Positions 1-7,886 of a DNA stretch of 64,000 nucleotides are shown here, one piece after another; position 1 is the stretch's first letter, and the number at the start of each line of letters is the position of its first letter. Made by a program: the position numbers and the translations under genes. The notes under the pieces are model-generated. The model worked only from the letters and a program-made list of their open reading frames with translations. It was not told the DNA's origin and searched no databases. Source of the stretch: Bacteroidetes bacterium UBA2475. Its GTDB lineage: Bacteria > Bacteroidota > Bacteroidia > B-17B0 > Aurantibacillaceae. The DNA lies in assembly GCA_002342065.1 (NCBI GenBank), contig DDPF01000004.1, forward strand, positions 248,001-312,000, in the 5' to 3' direction.

Positions 1-2163
1 TATGAATTGATCGCTTACGAACTCATAATTCTTCATCATATTAAAAGCAGCGTAATCGTAAATATACGTTTGGTTACCGCCGTGTAATTCCATTATCGGG
101 TAAGGTACAACGCCCCAGATCTTTCCTCCTTCGATGATATAATCTGTGTATCCTAATATTGGTGTAATGCGGATCCTGTCGCTAACATTTATTACTAATT
201 TGTGATAATCGTACTCGCCTTTAAACGCGTTTTGTAACGACTTAGCATAATTCACCTGCACAATTGGATATTTGGTGCCAATAGATAATCGTTCAAAACC
301 TTCGCCAACATATTTTTCTTTCCATGCGAATCTTACATTGAGGCGGGCCTCTGTATTATTAATACTTTCGCGCTCTCCAACAACGCCATCTCTTTTTACA
401 TACTGATATTTGTTTGTACCAAGTGCAGTAAATTGACGGCCGGTAATACTCGTTTTCGTTGTTAGACCCGGGAACCATTGTCGTTCATAATAAACATCTA
501 CCTTATCTACCCGGGTTAAATTTGTAAGCGGGCTCGATCTGAAAATGGAAGCTAACACATTATCCTGAGAAAAGCCGTTTGTGCTCTGTCCTAAAATTTC
601 GTTATCACTTTTATAATTGGCGCCAACAATTTGCCGTGTGGGTTTCTTCGTTAAAAAACTTTTAAAGCCTAATGCATATTTCCATCTTTCATCCAACAAA
701 CCATAAGCCACGTAACCATTCAACTCATACCACTTACTAAATTTTTCGCTCGTACGTCCGCCAAATCTTAATCGCATACCCTCTACCCTATTGTAAGAAA
801 CCAAATTTGAATAAGGACCTATCTCAAAATTATTTACTTTTTTATACCCTGCAACTAACAAATAAAAAACATCTACCCATGTTTTATAAATAGGTAATGA
901 TTGAATGGTGTCTATCATTTTAAAGATCTTCAATTCGCGCTGTGTTAGGCTATCATGGCGATTGGCGGCCCAAAATTCATCCGACATTTTTGTAGCGCCA
1001 TCTTCAACAATAATCTTATCTGCAAATTCGTAAAACTTATCTTCTTTAGGATCGTTCAATTTTATTTTTTTGTAGGATGTTGTTTTTCTTCCATAAAAAC
1101 CAATTGCTTTTTTTGTTGGCGCAAAATCAATAACCAACCTGTCTTTACTTAAGAACCAAACACTATCTGTATAAGAAAACTCTTGTATAACGTTTACGCT
1201 ATTAATAAAATTTATGTTGGCGTCTTTTGGCAAGCTCATTTCTAAACGCTTTACGCCCCAGGTTGTATCGGCTATCCAGATGTTGCCGGTAAAACTTAAT
1301 TCCTGAACCCGTTTTGGTTTAAAACGAATATGATAAATATATTGGTTGTTCTCAAAGGCACTATCTTCTAAATAATATTTATAATAAAACAAGCCATTCT
1401 CGCTAACGGGGCTTGGCATTTGTTTGTTGAATACTAAAATATTGTTATCGTAAATATTTATATTCTGGTACATATCGCCCAAAACCTGCGATACGCTTGC
1501 GTTCTCAAGTCCCGTAATTTTACTGGCAATAACAACTTCTTTTTTTCGTGTTGGATTTTTTTTGTAATAGAATTGTGAAAGGTTCTCTATAATAAAGAAA
1601 GGTAGCGAAGGTTTTTCGCCGCTAAAACTACTATCAACATTATCAAAAACAAAAGCAATAGGTTTAAGGATCTTTTTGTCGCGCATTTCTTTTGGTATGC
1701 GGTTAAGATCAAACTCTAATTTATTGTAGGTTTCGTATTCATACGATGCTAAATTATTTTTATCATTTTTTACTTTTTGCTTTACACAATTTCGAATGAT
1801 ACGATGCGCGGGATTTTCGCCCGCTTTAATAACTACTTCATCAAGAGAGAGGCCGCCCACACTTTCTAAAGGAAAATTAATATCCTGCACCATTAAATTT
1901 TTGTTAATGGGTCTCGCAAGGCGCTTGTAACCTACATATAAAGCAACAATAGAGTCGCCAAGTTTTGATGTTTCTATAATAAAGTTACCGTCAAAATCGG
2001 CTTGCGCGCCAATTGTGGTGCCTTTAATTAATACTGGTACAAAGGGCAGCGCCTCTTTATTTTCGGCAGCAAAAACTTTTCCGCGAATAGTATACTGGGC
2101 GTTTAAAACAAACGGAAAGAGAAATAAAAAAAATAAGCTCTTTGTAAGAGTTCTAAATTTCAT
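1..2163 (-). CDS. DUF5686 / carboxypeptidase-regulatory-like outer-membrane protein, C-terminus cut by window
   Basis: The gene begins at an ATG (2163) and runs off the left edge after 721 codons with no stop, so the C-terminus is missing. Residues 1-22 are a Sec signal peptide ending ...VLNAQ. Residues about 24-105 form a CarboxypepD_reg-like beta-sandwich (IRGKVF...ALPFVPVLIKGT, then DFDGNF). The remainder matches the Bacteroidota DUF5686 family, with the characteristic late motif HGGNQTYIYDYAAFNMM near residue 700. Such proteins are predicted outer-membrane barrels with an N-terminal periplasmic domain; their substrate is not known. It starts 14 nt after the stop of the peptide-binding lipoprotein upstream, so the two are probably cotranscribed. 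The family call is firm; the function is not. Confidence 0.8.
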   Translation of the reverse strand, partial: MKFRTLTKSLFFLFLFPFVLNAQYTIRGKVFAAENKEALPFVPVLIKGTTIGAQADFDGNFIIETSKLGDSIVALYVGYKRLARPINKNLMVQDINFPLESVGGLSLDEVVIKAGENPAHRIIRNCVKQKVKNDKNNLASYEYETYNKLEFDLNRIPKEMRDKKILKPIAFVFDNVDSSFSGEKPSLPFFIIENLSQFYYKKNPTRKKEVVIASKITGLENASVSQVLGDMYQNINIYDNNILVFNKQMPSPVSENGLFYYKYYLEDSAFENNQYIYHIRFKPKRVQELSFTGNIWIADTTWGVKRLEMSLPKDANINFINSVNVIQEFSYTDSVWFLSKDRLVIDFAPTKKAIGFYGRKTTSYKKIKLNDPKEDKFYEFADKIIVEDGATKMSDEFWAANRHDSLTQRELKIFKMIDTIQSLPIYKTWVDVFYLLVAGYKKVNNFEIGPYSNLVSYNRVEGMRLRFGGRTSEKFSKWYELNGYVAYGLLDERWKYALGFKSFLTKKPTRQIVGANYKSDNEILGQSTNGFSQDNVLASIFRSSPLTNLTRVDKVDVYYERQWFPGLTTKTSITGRQFTALGTNKYQYVKRDGVVGERESINNTEARLNVRFAWKEKYVGEGFERLSIGTKYPIVQVNYAKSLQNAFKGEYDYHKLVINVSDRIRITPILGYTDYIIEGGKIWGVVPYPIMELHGGNQTYIYDYAAFNMMKNYEFVSDQFI

Positions 2164-2177
2164 GCAAGGTTATGGTT

Positions 2178-3887
2178 TTACTTTTTTTCCTCGACCTTTC
2201 TTTCCTCGATAATTACCTGCGTAAAATCAAAGTAACGAATAGGGTTTACATGAAAGTTCTTTAAACGTGTTTTTATTAGTCTGCAATTACTTTCATACCA
2301 AAGTGCAATTATTGGCGCGTCGTTCATTAAGATCTGTTCTGCTTTTAAGAAACTAACTGCGGCAGAATCTCTGTTAAGAGCATCGCGTCCCATTTTGTAA
2401 TACTTATCGTACTCGCTGTTCTTATACTTGATAGTATTTGGATACGACATTCGTGTTGTATCGCTTGTAATAGGTTCGCCGTAAAAAATTGAAAGAAAAG
2501 ACTCAGGACTTGGATAATCGGCCACCCAGCCATCTCTGAAAACATCTCCTTTACCTCTAACCTGAAGCTCAAATTTTTCAGGATTTGGGAGTGACTCGAA
2601 GGTAATATTGATATTTAAGTTGTTTTTTAATTGTTTTTGTATTTCGGCCGCAACTGTATTGTTTCTTGAGTTACCTGAGTTTACTATAAGTTGGATCTCG
2701 GCCAAACCTTTACCATTAGGGTAGCCTGCCTCTGCCAATAGTTTCTTAGCCTTCTCAAGGTCAAGGTCATAGCCCTTTACCGTGTAAGATTTATAAAAAT
2801 CAAAAGTTGGAGGTACAATTCCGTTAATTGCTGGGCCATAGGCTTGTCCGTTTAGCACTCTGTCTATTATTTTGCTTCTGTCTATCCCATAATTAATAGC
2901 TTGCCTTAACTTAAGATTGTTGAATGGCGGGCGGTTTACATTAAAAACATAGTAAGATGTGCCCATTTCAGGGCGTTGATCTAAAATAAACACCGGCGGA
3001 CTTCCTTTAAACGATTTGATGTTCTCTTCTACCACTTGTTTAAGCTGGTTGCTTGGCACAGAGCCAATAAAATCAACATTACCGTTCTGGAATCTTTGTA
3101 ATGCTACTTCTGTAGATGTTACAATGTCTATAATTACTGAATCTATATATGGCAGCGATTTGCCCTCTTTATCTTTTGCATAATAATTAGCGTTTTTATA
3201 CAGTGCATAATGTGTTTTAGTAGATGTTTTTTCGTCTAAAATAAATGGGCCTGCGCCAACAAAGGAATCTTCCTTTTTTTGCTTGTAAGCCTCTTCGCTA
3301 AGAATGGCAGCTACCGGGTTAGCTAAGATCTCTACAAATATGCTCGGAGAGTTCAATAATTCTATTGAAAAGGTTAGGTCGTCAATTATCTTAAAGCCTT
3401 TTAGTTCCATCTTTTGGCCCTTCATGCTCGCGTCATAACACTCATTGGCCCCTAATATCCTGTCTTTACAAACAGTATGAAAATGTACATTTCCCGGCCT
3501 GTCGGTACAAAGCAGGTCAAAGGTGAATTTCACATCTTTACTGGTTATTTCGTCGTTATTTTGAAATTTAATCCCTTTTCTTAAGTGAAAAGTGATGGTT
3601 TTACCATCCGGGTTGATTTCCCACTTTTCGGCCAGACCCGGCATGAGAGTAAGGTCTTTAGGGTTTATCTTTACCAAACCTTCGTGAATTTGTGATGCAA
3701 TGAGCCCCTCAACAACATTAGTTATCCTGTGTGGAAAAATGCTTACAGGTGTGATTACTTCAGCTATCCTAACTACCTTATTTCCGCCTTTATACCCGTT
3801 CGTATCAACGTCTTTGCCACCACTTTTACATGATCCTAAAAATAGTACAAATGCCAGTGAAATAGGGTAAAATAGCGAAATTCTCAT
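2178..3887 (-). CDS. ABC-transporter peptide-binding lipoprotein (SBP_bac_5 family)
   Basis: A 569-residue solute-binding protein of the DppA/OppA type. The N-terminus is a lipoprotein signal with lipobox LGSC (Cys about residue 20), so it should be tethered to a membrane on the periplasmic side. The family signature is clear: residues 45-110 contain LAEKWEINPDGKTITFHLRK, followed by a DVKFTFD segment, and NRPPFNNLKLRQAINYGIDR lies around residue 330. The C-terminal lobe has GWVADYPSPESFLSIFY. It would bind di- or oligopeptides for import, but no permease or ATPase gene is adjacent, so it may act with components encoded elsewhere. The length is normal for the family. It is read with the DUF5686 gene downstream. 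Confidence 0.88.
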   Translation of the reverse strand: MRISLFYPISLAFVLFLGSCKSGGKDVDTNGYKGGNKVVRIAEVITPVSIFPHRITNVVEGLIASQIHEGLVKINPKDLTLMPGLAEKWEINPDGKTITFHLRKGIKFQNNDEITSKDVKFTFDLLCTDRPGNVHFHTVCKDRILGANECYDASMKGQKMELKGFKIIDDLTFSIELLNSPSIFVEILANPVAAILSEEAYKQKKEDSFVGAGPFILDEKTSTKTHYALYKNANYYAKDKEGKSLPYIDSVIIDIVTSTEVALQRFQNGNVDFIGSVPSNQLKQVVEENIKSFKGSPPVFILDQRPEMGTSYYVFNVNRPPFNNLKLRQAINYGIDRSKIIDRVLNGQAYGPAINGIVPPTFDFYKSYTVKGYDLDLEKAKKLLAEAGYPNGKGLAEIQLIVNSGNSRNNTVAAEIQKQLKNNLNINITFESLPNPEKFELQVRGKGDVFRDGWVADYPSPESFLSIFYGEPITSDTTRMSYPNTIKYKNSEYDKYYKMGRDALNRDSAAVSFLKAEQILMNDAPIIALWYESNCRLIKTRLKNFHVNPIRYFDFTQVIIEERKVEEKK

Positions 3888-3969
3888 GATTATATAGTTT
3901 AATTAACAAATTTAATTAAATTACTTCATATAAAAAGTAAATAAAGTGCAATTTTCCTAAAAATATATT

Positions 3970-3999
3970 TTGTAATTCAAAAAAATGATTATAATATTG
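3970..3999 (+). promoter_or_regulatory. Candidate Bacteroidota promoter for the 4026 gene
   Basis: TTG at 3970-3972 is followed after 19 nt by TAATATTG at 3992-3999, one mismatch from the Bacteroidota -7 consensus TAnnTTTG at the expected spacing. The ATG lies 26 nt further on. Called by eye; no transcript data. Confidence 0.45.
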
Positions 4000-4025
4000 C
4001 AACGTTAAGAATTGAACTATAATCG

Positions 4026-4844
4026 ATGAAAAAATTTATACTTTATTTCCTTTTTTGTTTTGCTGGCATTAATTTTGCTAACGCCCAAGGCGGCGTTATA
4101 ATTTTAGAAGGTAACTATCAGGGGAAAAATCTTTATGTACAAAATCCATTTGGAAGTGGCGGCGTTGGTTTTTGTGTAACTGAGGTTAAAGTAAACGGAA
4201 ACATTACAACAGATGAGATCCCTTCAAGTGCTTTTGAAATAGACATGAAGCCTCACAAATTAAATATTGGCGATAAAGTAGAGGTTAAAATTTTCCATAA
4301 AGAAGACTGCAAACCTAAAGTATTAAACCCTGAAGTTTTAAAACCAAAAAGTACCTACGAAGTTGTTAGTATGACGGCTGATAAAGACGGAAACATTAAA
4401 TGGACAACTAAATCTGAGACCGGTAAATTAGCTTTTGCAGTTGAACAGTACCGCTGGAACAAATGGGTAAAAGTTGGTGAAGTTGATGGTGTTGGTACAC
4501 CAACAAGTAATGAGTATTCTTTTAAAGTGGTGCCGCACAGCGGCAAAAATCAGGTACGTGTTCGTCAAACCGATTATAGTGGCCAACCACGTTTAAGTAA
4601 ACCAACTGAGTATATGAGCGAAGTTCCGGAAATTGAATACGCTCCAATGAAAGCAAGCAAAGACATTACCTTTTTCCAAAAAGGAAAATCAGACAAACAA
4701 GTTGAGACTATGTACGAGATCTATGATCAATACGGTAACATTGTTAAAAAAGGATTTGGTAGCAAGTTAGATGTAAGTAACCTTCCTAAAGGTGGTTACT
4801 TCTTAAACTTCGATAATAAAATGGGTGAATTCGTAAAAAAATAA
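4026..4844 (+). CDS. Secreted protein of unknown function with T9SS-like C-terminal domain
   Basis: A 272-residue exported protein. Residues 1-20 are a clear Sec signal peptide ending FANAQ. The middle has no family I recognise; residues about 135-195 look fibronectin-like (KLAFAVEQYRWNKWVKVGEV, then VRVRQTDYSGQPRLSKP). The last 45 residues resemble a reduced type A T9SS sorting domain: IYDQYGNIVKKGFGSKLDVS, then LPKGGYFLNFD and a final basic KK, matching the usual strand-turn-strand layout and the GxYxL core. If so, the protein is exported by Sec, crosses the outer membrane through T9SS and is anchored or released. It is a single-gene unit with its own candidate promoter and a terminator just after the stop. 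Biological role unknown. Confidence 0.75.
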   Translation: MKKFILYFLFCFAGINFANAQGGVIILEGNYQGKNLYVQNPFGSGGVGFCVTEVKVNGNITTDEIPSSAFEIDMKPHKLNIGDKVEVKIFHKEDCKPKVLNPEVLKPKSTYEVVSMTADKDGNIKWTTKSETGKLAFAVEQYRWNKWVKVGEVDGVGTPTSNEYSFKVVPHSGKNQVRVRQTDYSGQPRLSKPTEYMSEVPEIEYAPMKASKDITFFQKGKSDKQVETMYEIYDQYGNIVKKGFGSKLDVSNLPKGGYFLNFDNKMGEFVKK

Positions 4845-4866
4845 ATTCACACAAAAGAAATTTTTC

Positions 4867-4898
4867 AAAAACCCTTTTCCAAAACGAAGAGGGTTTTT
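4867..4898 (+). terminator. Rho-independent terminator after the 4026 gene
   Basis: A 9-bp stem AAAAACCCT (4867-4875) / AGGGTTTTT (4890-4898) with a 14-nt loop and a T-rich tail, 22 nt after the stop codon. Confidence 0.75.
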
Positions 4899-4933
4899 TA
4901 TTTTAATAGATCTAATAATATTAAATTTGTAAT

Positions 4934-5443
4934 ATGTATTCTATAACCATAAACGGAGATCAAACCCTTAAAACAAATTTAAATACTTCAGGTAAAGAAT
5001 TTGAAGGCGCATTAAATGACGCTTTAGTAAAAGGGAGTTTTGAAAAAATAAATTCGAACCGATATCATTTTTTAATGAATGGTAAATCTTACAACGTTGA
5101 TCTTATAAAATTAAATGCCGAAGAAAAGACCATGGTGGTAAAAATAAATTCGGTAAAATTTAATTTGCAATTAAAAGATAAGTACGATGAATTGTTACAC
5201 ACTTTAGGCCTGGATAATTTAGCAACCAAAAAAATAAACGAAATAAAAGCGCCCATGCCCGGCATGGTATTAAATATATTAGTTAAAGAAGGTGACACTG
5301 TGAACAAAGGTGATGCCTTAATTGTTTTAGAAGCAATGAAGATGGAAAACATTTTAAAAAGTCCTTGCGATGGAACTATTAAAAAAATTGCCATTAATAA
5401 AGGAACAGCAGTAGAAAAAAACCAAATACTAATTCAATTTTAA
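4934..5443 (+). CDS. Biotin/lipoyl-attachment carrier protein (BCCP-like)
   Basis: A 169-residue biotin carrier. The last 70 residues are a canonical biotinyl domain: APMPGMVLNILVKEGDTV, then GDALIVLEAMKMEN. The lysine to be biotinylated is K136 within EAMKM. Residues 1-95 are the less conserved N-terminal part typical of carrier subunits of acyl-CoA carboxylases or decarboxylases. In Bacteroidota such proteins are usually encoded beside a carboxyltransferase and a biotin carboxylase. Neither is here; instead the superoxide dismutase follows after one base, so the gene is an orphan carrier presumably serving an enzyme encoded elsewhere. A TAnnTTTG match (4922-4929) lies only 4 nt before the ATG, too close for an ordinary leader. 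The domain call is firm, the partner unknown. Confidence 0.88.
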   Translation: MYSITINGDQTLKTNLNTSGKEFEGALNDALVKGSFEKINSNRYHFLMNGKSYNVDLIKLNAEEKTMVVKINSVKFNLQLKDKYDELLHTLGLDNLATKKINEIKAPMPGMVLNILVKEGDTVNKGDALIVLEAMKMENILKSPCDGTIKKIAINKGTAVEKNQILIQF

Positions 5444-5444
5444 C

Positions 5445-6209
5445 ATGAGCGATAACAGAAGGGATTTTTTAAAAAAAGGAACACTGCTTGGCCTATCGGG
5501 TTTAGCAAGTGCTTTGTTAGGAAAAGATAAAATAGATAAATTAGAAGAAATGAGCTATCAGTTAGAAAATACGCCGGCCTTTGCTTTACCAAAATTACCT
5601 TATGCTTATGATGCATTGGAACCATACTTTGATAAACAAACCATGGAGATCCATTACACCAAGCATCACCAGGCTTATGTAAATAAATTAAATGAAACGC
5701 CTTCAACAAACATCGATTATATGTCGAGTGATGAGGTGAAGTGTACACACATAGATAAATATACATCTTCGGTAATAAGAAATAATTTAGGCGGACACGT
5801 TAACCATTCTTTATTCTGGACCTTATTAAAACCAAATCCAAAAGGTGATGCGAATTTACCAACCGGAAAAATTGCAGAAGCTATTACAAAAGATTTTAAA
5901 TCGTTTGAAGAATTTAAAAAAGAGTTTACCGAAAAAGCCACAAAAATATTTGGCAGCGGCTGGTGTTGGTTAGTTGTGCAAGATGGAAAATTAAAGATCA
6001 TGACAACGGCTAATCAAGATAATCCTTTAATGAAATTACCATTAGATAACGAAGATATTTTTGCGCCGAAAAAAATTCCGGTGCTGGCTTTAGATATTTG
6101 GGAACATGCTTATTATTTAAAATACCAGAACAAACGTGCTGATTATATAAATAATTGGTGGAACATTGTCAACTGGGAAACTGCAGATAAATTGTTTACA
6201 ACAAAATAG
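5445..6209 (+). CDS. Mn-type superoxide dismutase with twin-arginine signal
   Basis: A 254-residue superoxide dismutase, about 45 residues longer at the N-terminus than cytosolic SodA. Metal ligands by alignment to the E. coli Mn enzyme are H70, H121, D217 (LALDIWEH) and H221. The Mn-type markers are GGHVNHSLFW (Gly at the position corresponding to Gly77) and Q191 in TANQDNPL, so manganese or cambialistic use is more likely than iron. Residues 4-11 read NRRDFLKK, a twin-arginine motif followed by a weakly hydrophobic segment (residues 13-25), implying folded export by Tat; no clear AxA cleavage site is visible. It converts superoxide to H2O2 and O2, probably in the periplasm. It is cotranscribed with the biotin carrier, and tatA lies 20 kb downstream. 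Confidence 0.92.
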   Translation: MSDNRRDFLKKGTLLGLSGLASALLGKDKIDKLEEMSYQLENTPAFALPKLPYAYDALEPYFDKQTMEIHYTKHHQAYVNKLNETPSTNIDYMSSDEVKCTHIDKYTSSVIRNNLGGHVNHSLFWTLLKPNPKGDANLPTGKIAEAITKDFKSFEEFKKEFTEKATKIFGSGWCWLVVQDGKLKIMTTANQDNPLMKLPLDNEDIFAPKKIPVLALDIWEHAYYLKYQNKRADYINNWWNIVNWETADKLFTTK

Positions 6210-6279
6210 CCACAGATCACACTGATTAATGCAGATTGTTTTCAAAAAAAATTCTGTGTGATCTGCGAAATCTGTGGCC
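6210..6279. repeat. Intergenic inverted repeat of the CACAGAT type
   Basis: The gap after sodA starts with an imperfect hairpin. The left arm (about 6210-6237) contains CCACAGAT...GCAGAT, and the right arm (about 6260-6279) contains ATCTGC...ATCTGTGG. Within the left arm CAGAT-like units recur every 9-10 bp. Such elements are, from memory, scattered between genes in many environmental bacteria. It may act as a terminator for sodA, but has no T tract. Confidence 0.55.
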
Positions 6280-6291
6280 AACACATACAAT

Positions 6292-6372
6292 ATGACTCAC
6301 AAAAATTTTAAGAACATTTTGCTACGAAATAATACGAATCATTTACGAATAGATACAAATCTATTTGCTTAA
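6292..6372 (+). other. Short ORF repeating the first nine codons of the downstream dehydrogenase
   Basis: An ATG at 6292 opens a 26-codon frame ending in TAA at 6370-6372. Its first nine residues, MTHKNFKNI, are identical to those of the dehydrogenase starting at 6379. The two nine-codon stretches differ at five bases, all third codon positions and all synonymous. The remaining 17 codons run through an ACGAAT-type repeat and look non-coding. It could be the remnant of a paralogous gene deleted after codon 9, or a leader peptide. No expression evidence; I do not claim it is a functional gene. Confidence 0.4.
6323..6360. repeat. Helically phased TACGAAT repeat
   Basis: Four TACGAA/TACGAAT/TACAAAT units begin at 6323, 6333, 6344 and 6354, i.e. 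at 10, 11 and 10 bp spacing, one turn of the helix. It lies between the duplicated gene start at 6292 and the true start at 6379. Function unknown; possibly an intergenic repeat or a protein-binding array. Confidence 0.45.
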
Positions 6373-6378
6373 AAAAAT

Positions 6379-7461
6379 ATGACACACAAGAACTTTAAGA
6401 ATATAGATAAGGTTACTTACGGCAGAGGATCGTTTGCGCAACTAACCGAAACCATTGAACCAATTAGAAAAGAGAATAAAAATTATTTTGTTTTTGTAGT
6501 TGATAATTATTTTAAAGGAAAACCGTTAAGCACAAAGCTTCAGAACAAACCCGAAGATCTTATTTATTTTATTGACGTTGATCCATACGAACCAACCACC
6601 CAACAAATTGATGCATTACGTGACGAGATCCTTGCTAAAAAAGGATTGCCAAGCGGCGTAATTGGAATTGGCGGCGGAAGCATTATGGATATTGCAAAAG
6701 CATTATCGTTAATGTTAACCAACGAAGGTTCTTCTACTTTATATCAAGGACTAAATTTAATTAAGAAGCCGGGCATTTATCATTTAGGTGTGCCAACCAT
6801 TTCAGGTACCGGTGCTGAAGTCTCGATGACAGCAGTGCTTACAGGCCCGGAAAAAAAATTAGGATTAAAATGTGATTGGACCGTTTTTAACCAGGTGATC
6901 TTAGATCCTGAATTAATTGCGAGCGTACCAACCGATTGGTGGTTTTACACCGGTATGGATACTTATATACATTGTATTGAATCGCATGGTGGTATTCGCA
7001 ACAACGCTTTTAGTTTAGCCTATGGCGATCAGGCTTTAAGCTTGTGCCGCGAAATTTATTTAAATGATAAAGCGGGTCAAACGCCTGAGAACGACGATAA
7101 ATTAATGGTGGCTTCTTTAATGGGCGGTTTAAGTTTAACCTACAGCGAAGTGGGCGTTTGTCATGCAATCAGTTATGGTCTCTCTAAAATTCATGGCACA
7201 CGCCATTGTTATGCCAACTGTATCATCTTTCAACATTTGGGAGACATCTATCCTGAAGGTCATGCAGAGTTTATGCAGATGATCAAAAAACATAAAATTG
7301 ATCTGCCGCAAAATTTAAGTAAAGACTGGAACGAGGAAACATTAACAAAGATGGCAACCGTTAGTTACAATTTACCATTTATGTGGAACCATGCTTTTGG
7401 CGATAACTACAAAGAAATTGCCACTATGGATTATATTAAAGATCTTTTTAGAAGACTATAA
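6379..7461 (+). CDS. Iron-containing alcohol dehydrogenase, KdnB-like (Kdo 8-oxidase candidate)
   Basis: A 360-residue type III (iron-dependent) alcohol dehydrogenase. The NAD(P)-binding motif GIGGGSIMDIAKA spans residues 96-108. Metal ligands by family alignment are D194 and H198 (GMDTYIHCIES), H262 (CHAISYGLSKIHG) and H276. Overall sequence, especially DWWFYTGMDTYIHCIES, resembles KdnB, which oxidises the C8 hydroxyl of Kdo before the aminotransferase KdnA makes 8-amino-Kdo for LPS. KdnA is not in the window, so the substrate assignment is an inference. A generic role on another sugar or alcohol remains possible. The ATG at 6379 is chosen because the family N-terminus fits; a synonymous copy of the first nine codons lies 87 bp upstream. 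The lipoprotein gene follows after one base. Confidence 0.8.
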   Translation: MTHKNFKNIDKVTYGRGSFAQLTETIEPIRKENKNYFVFVVDNYFKGKPLSTKLQNKPEDLIYFIDVDPYEPTTQQIDALRDEILAKKGLPSGVIGIGGGSIMDIAKALSLMLTNEGSSTLYQGLNLIKKPGIYHLGVPTISGTGAEVSMTAVLTGPEKKLGLKCDWTVFNQVILDPELIASVPTDWWFYTGMDTYIHCIESHGGIRNNAFSLAYGDQALSLCREIYLNDKAGQTPENDDKLMVASLMGGLSLTYSEVGVCHAISYGLSKIHGTRHCYANCIIFQHLGDIYPEGHAEFMQMIKKHKIDLPQNLSKDWNEETLTKMATVSYNLPFMWNHAFGDNYKEIATMDYIKDLFRRL

Positions 7462-7462
7462 T

Positions 7463-7873
7463 ATGAATTCTAGATTTATAAAAGCAATATCTCTTTTCAT
7501 TTTATTACTCAGTTTAACTTCCTGCAAAAAAGGCTTACGATTAACTACCGAACCTATAAGAATTCCTGAAGCAACAAAAATAAATATTGGCGGTTCTGAT
7601 GGTGACATAGAATTAGAGTTAGGAAATATTGATACCGGAGGGCTTATTGGTATTGCTGATGAAATTGCTTTGGATGGTAAACCAAATGGTATTGTAAACG
7701 TTACGGTAAAAAGTACAAACCATAAAACGATCTACTTCGATAAAAATTTAAGGGAAGCTGAAGACGGGGATTTTTCGTACGCGGGCATACAGTACAAATT
7801 AAAACTGACGAAATTTGAATTACACCAATTTCATCAGGATATAGCTTTTGTTTCTATAGAGGAAGTGAAGTAA
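7463..7873 (+). CDS. Small lipoprotein, unknown function
   Basis: A 136-residue lipoprotein. The ATG at 7463, one base after the dehydrogenase stop, gives a proper signal (MNSRFIKAISLFILLLSL) with lipobox LTSC, Cys 22, followed by KK. A longer reading from 7391 would bury the signal and is rejected. The mature part is acidic and beta-rich with no family I recognise (KINIGGSDGDIELELGNIDT). Coupling to the dehydrogenase suggests cotranscription, but nothing ties the two functionally. It converges on the lipoprotein gene on the other strand, whose stop is 13 nt away. Confidence 0.75.
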   Translation: MNSRFIKAISLFILLLSLTSCKKGLRLTTEPIRIPEATKINIGGSDGDIELELGNIDTGGLIGIADEIALDGKPNGIVNVTVKSTNHKTIYFDKNLREAEDGDFSYAGIQYKLKLTKFELHQFHQDIAFVSIEEVK

Positions 7874-7886
7874 ATCATCTGCCTGT

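Noticed and set aside
4922..4929. Promoter for the biotin-carrier gene
   Set aside because: TAAATTTG fits the -7 consensus, but it ends 4 nt before the ATG and has no -33 TTG, so a chance match in AT-rich DNA is likely.
6210..6360. CRISPR-like array
   Set aside because: The units are 5-7 bp at 10-bp pitch, with no spacers of CRISPR length and no cas genes.
7391..7462. Earlier ATG for the 7463 lipoprotein
   Set aside because: It overlaps the dehydrogenase and would bury the lipoprotein signal.
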